A DNA stretch of 39,298 nucleotides from Sphaerospermopsis sp. SIO1G1. Lineage in GTDB: Bacteria > Cyanobacteriota > Cyanobacteriia > Cyanobacteriales > Nostocaceae. Made by a program: the position numbers and the translations under genes. Of this stretch, positions 36,920 through 39,298 are shown one piece after another. The DNA lies in assembly GCA_010672785.1 (NCBI GenBank), contig JAAHFX010000002.1, positions 491,368 to 530,665 on the forward strand. The letters are read 5' to 3'. Positions within the stretch are counted from its first letter, which is position 1. Every line of letters starts with the position of its first letter. The notes beneath the pieces were generated by a model, which worked only from the letters and a program-made list of their open reading frames with translations, was not told the DNA's origin and did not search any database.

Positions 36920-37630
36920 ATGACCAACAAAGTATACATAATTGGTGCAGGCCCTGGAAAGATAGAATATTTAACAGTTAAAGCCTATCGGTTATTAAAA
37001 TCAGCAGAAATACTAATTTATGATGCCTTAGTAGATGCTGAAATACTCAATTTAGTCCCAGAAAACTGCTTAAAAATAGATGTGGGTAAACGTGGGGGAA
37101 AACCCAGCACACCCCAAGGAGAAATTAATAGCTTATTAGTTAAACATTGCCGAGATAGGAAACAAATCATCAGACTAAAATCAGGTGATCCTTTTATTTT
37201 TGGGCGTTGTTTATCCGAAATTCAAGCCCTAAAAACAGCAGGTTGTGAATTTGAAATCGTCCCAGGAATTTCTTCAGCCTTAGCAGCACCTCTATTAGCA
37301 GGAATACCTCTGACAGATAACGTTTTAAGCCGTTGTTTTGTCATATTTACAGGTCATGAAATAGATGCTTTAGACTGGGAAGCATTATCAAGACTGGAAA
37401 CCTTAGTAATTTTAATGGGGACGAGAAACCTAAGAGATATAATTTATCAACTATTGAGATATAATAAATTACCCTCTACACCCATAGCTATTATCCGTTG
37501 GGCAGGGACACCTAAACAAGAAGTTTGGGTAAGTGAACTAGGTAATATTTTAACAGAAACTGCGGAATTATCCCTTTCCCCTGCTGTCATTGTGATCGGT
37601 GAAGTTGTAGGATTACGGAAGTTCTTATAG
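36920..37630 (+). CDS. cobA: Uroporphyrinogen-III C-methyltransferase (CobA/SUMT)
   Basis: A 236-residue single-domain enzyme with VYIIGAGPGKIEYLTVKA at the start, YDALVDAEIL, LKSGDPFIFGR and VPGISSALAAPLLAGIPLT. It methylates uroporphyrinogen III at C2 and C7 to precorrin-2, the branch to siroheme and cobalamin. No CysG-type dehydrogenase domain is fused. hemD follows after 63 bases, so enzymes for making and using uroporphyrinogen III lie together. The start codon is directly joined to a heptamer repeat and has no recognisable ribosome site. Confidence 0.97.
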   Translation: MTNKVYIIGAGPGKIEYLTVKAYRLLKSAEILIYDALVDAEILNLVPENCLKIDVGKRGGKPSTPQGEINSLLVKHCRDRKQIIRLKSGDPFIFGRCLSEIQALKTAGCEFEIVPGISSALAAPLLAGIPLTDNVLSRCFVIFTGHEIDALDWEALSRLETLVILMGTRNLRDIIYQLLRYNKLPSTPIAIIRWAGTPKQEVWVSELGNILTETAELSLSPAVIVIGEVVGLRKFL

Positions 37631-37693
37631 GATAGAAAGATATACAATATCATTAATAACTTTTTAACAAAATACTCTTGTAAATATACAATC

Positions 37694-38521
37694 GTGCATA
37701 GCAACCTTCCTATTTCCCAACCGCAACAACCCTCTCATTCTCCCTTAACTGGTAAAACAATTTTAGTAACTCGTTCAGTAGGACAGTCTAGTCAATTTAG
37801 CGATCGCCTCAAAGCAGAAGGTGCTACAGTCATAGAGCTACCAGCTTTAGAAATCACACCTCCCTCTAGTTGGAGGCCTTTAGATCAAGCAATTTCTCAG
37901 TTATCAACTTTTAATTGGCTCATCCTCACATCTGGTAATGCAGTAGAATACTTTCTTAAAAGACTAGAAACCAACGGTAAAAATAAAACTGCTTTAAATC
38001 AACTCAAAATTGCAGTAGTTGGTAAAAAAACTGCTCAGGTTCTTAGTAGCTATAGTATTAAAGCTGATTTTATTCCTCCCCATTTTATTGCAGATTCTCT
38101 GGTAATTAATTTCCCCGAAAAATTAGCAGGTCAAAAAATTCTCTTCCCCAGGGTAGAAACAGGAGGAAGGCAAATTTTAGTAGAAGAATTTATACATCAA
38201 GGTGCAGAAGTTATAGAAGTTCCCACCTATGAATCTTCTTGTCCGCATAATATTCCTGAAGATGCAGAAAATGCCCTCAGAAATCATACTTTAGATGTTA
38301 TCACTTTTGCCAGTTCTAAAACTGTACAATTTTTCTGTTTATTAACAGCAAACAAATTTCCAGAAGGGATAATTAATTTTTTAAATAACACCCAAATAGC
38401 CTCCATCGGCCCACAAACTTCTAAAACCTGTATGGATTTATTTGGTAGAGTGGATATAGAAGCAGAAGAATATACTGCTGAGGGTTTAACTCAAGCAATT
38501 ATTAAATGGGTGAATGATTAG
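37694..38521 (+). CDS. hemD: Uroporphyrinogen-III synthase
   Basis: The product has 275 residues, beginning at GTG 37694 (HSNLPISQPQ). The two-domain alpha/beta fold is indicated by ILVTRSVGQSSQFSDRLKAEG, LILTSGNAVEYFL, ITFASSKTVQFF and IASIGPQTSKTC. It closes and inverts ring D of hydroxymethylbilane in haem, chlorophyll and corrin synthesis. A start at a later codon is possible, as the first 20 residues are low-complexity. It probably shares a transcript with cobA and coaE (63 and 50 base gaps). Confidence 0.95.
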   Translation: MHSNLPISQPQQPSHSPLTGKTILVTRSVGQSSQFSDRLKAEGATVIELPALEITPPSSWRPLDQAISQLSTFNWLILTSGNAVEYFLKRLETNGKNKTALNQLKIAVVGKKTAQVLSSYSIKADFIPPHFIADSLVINFPEKLAGQKILFPRVETGGRQILVEEFIHQGAEVIEVPTYESSCPHNIPEDAENALRNHTLDVITFASSKTVQFFCLLTANKFPEGIINFLNNTQIASIGPQTSKTCMDLFGRVDIEAEEYTAEGLTQAIIKWVND

Positions 38522-38571
38522 ATTTTATTCAGGCCAAAGGCAAAAAGCAAGAGTAAAAGCTGTTCAGATTA

Positions 38572-39165
38572 ATGACTCACAATAAACAACTAATTGGTTT
38601 AACTGGAGGTATTGCCACAGGTAAAAGTACAGTAGCTAATCATTTAGCCACTGCTTACAATTTACCAATCTTAGACGCTGATATTTATGCTAGAGAAGCA
38701 GTATCTAGTGGCTCACCAATTTTAGCAAAAATAGCCCAAAAATATGGTCAAGAAATTTTGCTAGCAGATGGTAATTTGAATCGGGCAAAATTGGCAGAAA
38801 TCATATTTAATCAACCACAAGAACGGGAATGGGTAGAAAATATCATTCATCCCTATGTCAGAAATTGTTTTTCCCAAGCAATTAATCAATCATCTGCTAA
38901 TACTTTAGTGTTAGTAATTCCCTTATTATTTGAAGCCAAATTAGAAAATTTAGTCACAGAGATATGGGTAGTTGCTTGTTCAGAGACGCAACAAAAAAGC
39001 AGATTAATACAGCGAAATAATTTAACTGATGAACAAGCAGCAGCAAGAATGAAAAGTCAACTATCAATGGCTGAAAAAATTGCCCGTGCGAATCTAGTTT
39101 TAGATAATTCCTCAACTTTAGAATCATTATTGAAACAAGTTGATCAAGTAATTTGTAATTCGTAA
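38572..39165 (+). CDS. coaE: Dephospho-CoA kinase
   Basis: A 197-residue P-loop kinase. GLTGGIATGKST binds ATP, DADIYAREAV and the following helical lid belong to the CoaE fold, and VVACSETQQKSRLIQRN is the conserved C-terminal segment. It phosphorylates the 3' hydroxyl of dephospho-CoA, the last step of CoA synthesis. The end, TGT-AAT-TCG-TAA, runs straight into 15 copies of GTAATTC, so the final residues (CNS) and the stop codon are of repeat type. Confidence 0.96.
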   Translation: MTHNKQLIGLTGGIATGKSTVANHLATAYNLPILDADIYAREAVSSGSPILAKIAQKYGQEILLADGNLNRAKLAEIIFNQPQEREWVENIIHPYVRNCFSQAINQSSANTLVLVIPLLFEAKLENLVTEIWVVACSETQQKSRLIQRNNLTDEQAAARMKSQLSMAEKIARANLVLDNSSTLESLLKQVDQVICNS

Positions 39166-39259
39166 TTCGTAATTCGTAATTCGTAATTCGTAATTCGTAA
39201 TTCGTAATTCGTAATTCGTAATTCGTAATTCGTAATTCGTAATTCGTAATTCGTAATTC
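39155..39259. repeat. GTAATTC heptamer array, 15 copies
   Basis: Fifteen consecutive GTAATTC copies start inside the last codons of coaE. The period is seven and each unit holds a TAA, so stops appear in every frame within 21 bases. The array leads into the hairpin repeat at 39260. Confidence 0.97.
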
Positions 39260-39298
39260 GTAATGCTCCCTATGGCTAACGCCACGCTACGCTATCGG
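39260..39298. repeat. Hairpin repeat with GCTAACGCCACGCTACGC core, cut by the window end
   Basis: The text is identical as far as it goes to the element at 19988-20032. The right arm (GGGAGAGCAT) is expected beyond the window. Here it directly follows a heptamer array. Confidence 0.85.

Noticed and set aside
37670..37690. NtcA-type site before hemD (TGTAAATATACA)
   Set aside because: The spacing is GTA-N4-TAC, not GTA-N8-TAC, and I see no matching -10 box at the right distance.

Overview
The window comes from a filamentous cyanobacterium, most likely of the order Nostocales. It is AT-rich. The HIP1 octamer GCGATCGC occurs many times inside genes and spacers (near 3825, 9030, 9765, 16270, 18578, 20570, 24495, 31012, 34768 and elsewhere). 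Long 7-base tandem repeats of the STRR type fill many spacers. The gene set also fits: a tocopherol methyltransferase and a homogentisate phytyltransferase of cyanobacterial type, a Ktr potassium system, a cyanophycinase-like peptidase and a class III adenylyl cyclase. The genus cannot be fixed from this sequence alone.

Layout. Positions 1-8993 hold one giant minus-strand gene for a 2386-residue YD/RHS-repeat surface or secreted protein, bracketed by two nearly identical 233-bp direct repeats. Positions 8994-13080 are all minus strand: a CPA2 cation/proton antiporter with universal-stress domains, then the cluster YbjN-domain gene, lipoate-ligase-like gene and cutA. A Rieske oxygenase gene (13411-14478, plus) lies between two copies of one small repeat element. 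It is followed by a 0.8-kb compound array of 13 hairpin units and heptamers that runs into the 3' end of a soluble GAF/histidine-kinase gene (minus). Positions 17.4-22.7 kb hold a small ribbon-helix-helix-like gene, lepA, a family 4 glycosyltransferase and a cyanophycinase-like S51 peptidase. Positions 22.7-31.6 kb hold an unknown small gene, an EamA transporter, a membrane adenylyl cyclase, a lumen-type pentapeptide protein divergent from a YraN-family gene, an unknown gene, queA and a secreted TPR protein. Positions 31.8-36.1 kb hold ktrB-ktrA (minus) divergent from two tocopherol pathway genes (plus). Positions 36.3-39.2 kb hold a TPR membrane protein and a cobA-hemD-coaE run.

How the genes relate. 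The clearest functional groups are KtrB/KtrA potassium uptake; the pair of tocopherol enzymes (prenylation of homogentisate, then a final ring methylation); and CobA/HemD, which act on consecutive steps at the uroporphyrinogen III branch point towards siroheme, cobalamin and haem. The rest is mostly housekeeping and single-gene units.

The most striking feature is the repeat landscape. At least three MITE-like families with terminal inverted repeats, two related hairpin elements and many heptamer arrays occupy most spacers. In at least eight genes a repeat begins within a few bases of the stop codon or supplies it. I saw no tRNA, rRNA, CRISPR array, complete insertion sequence or prophage.
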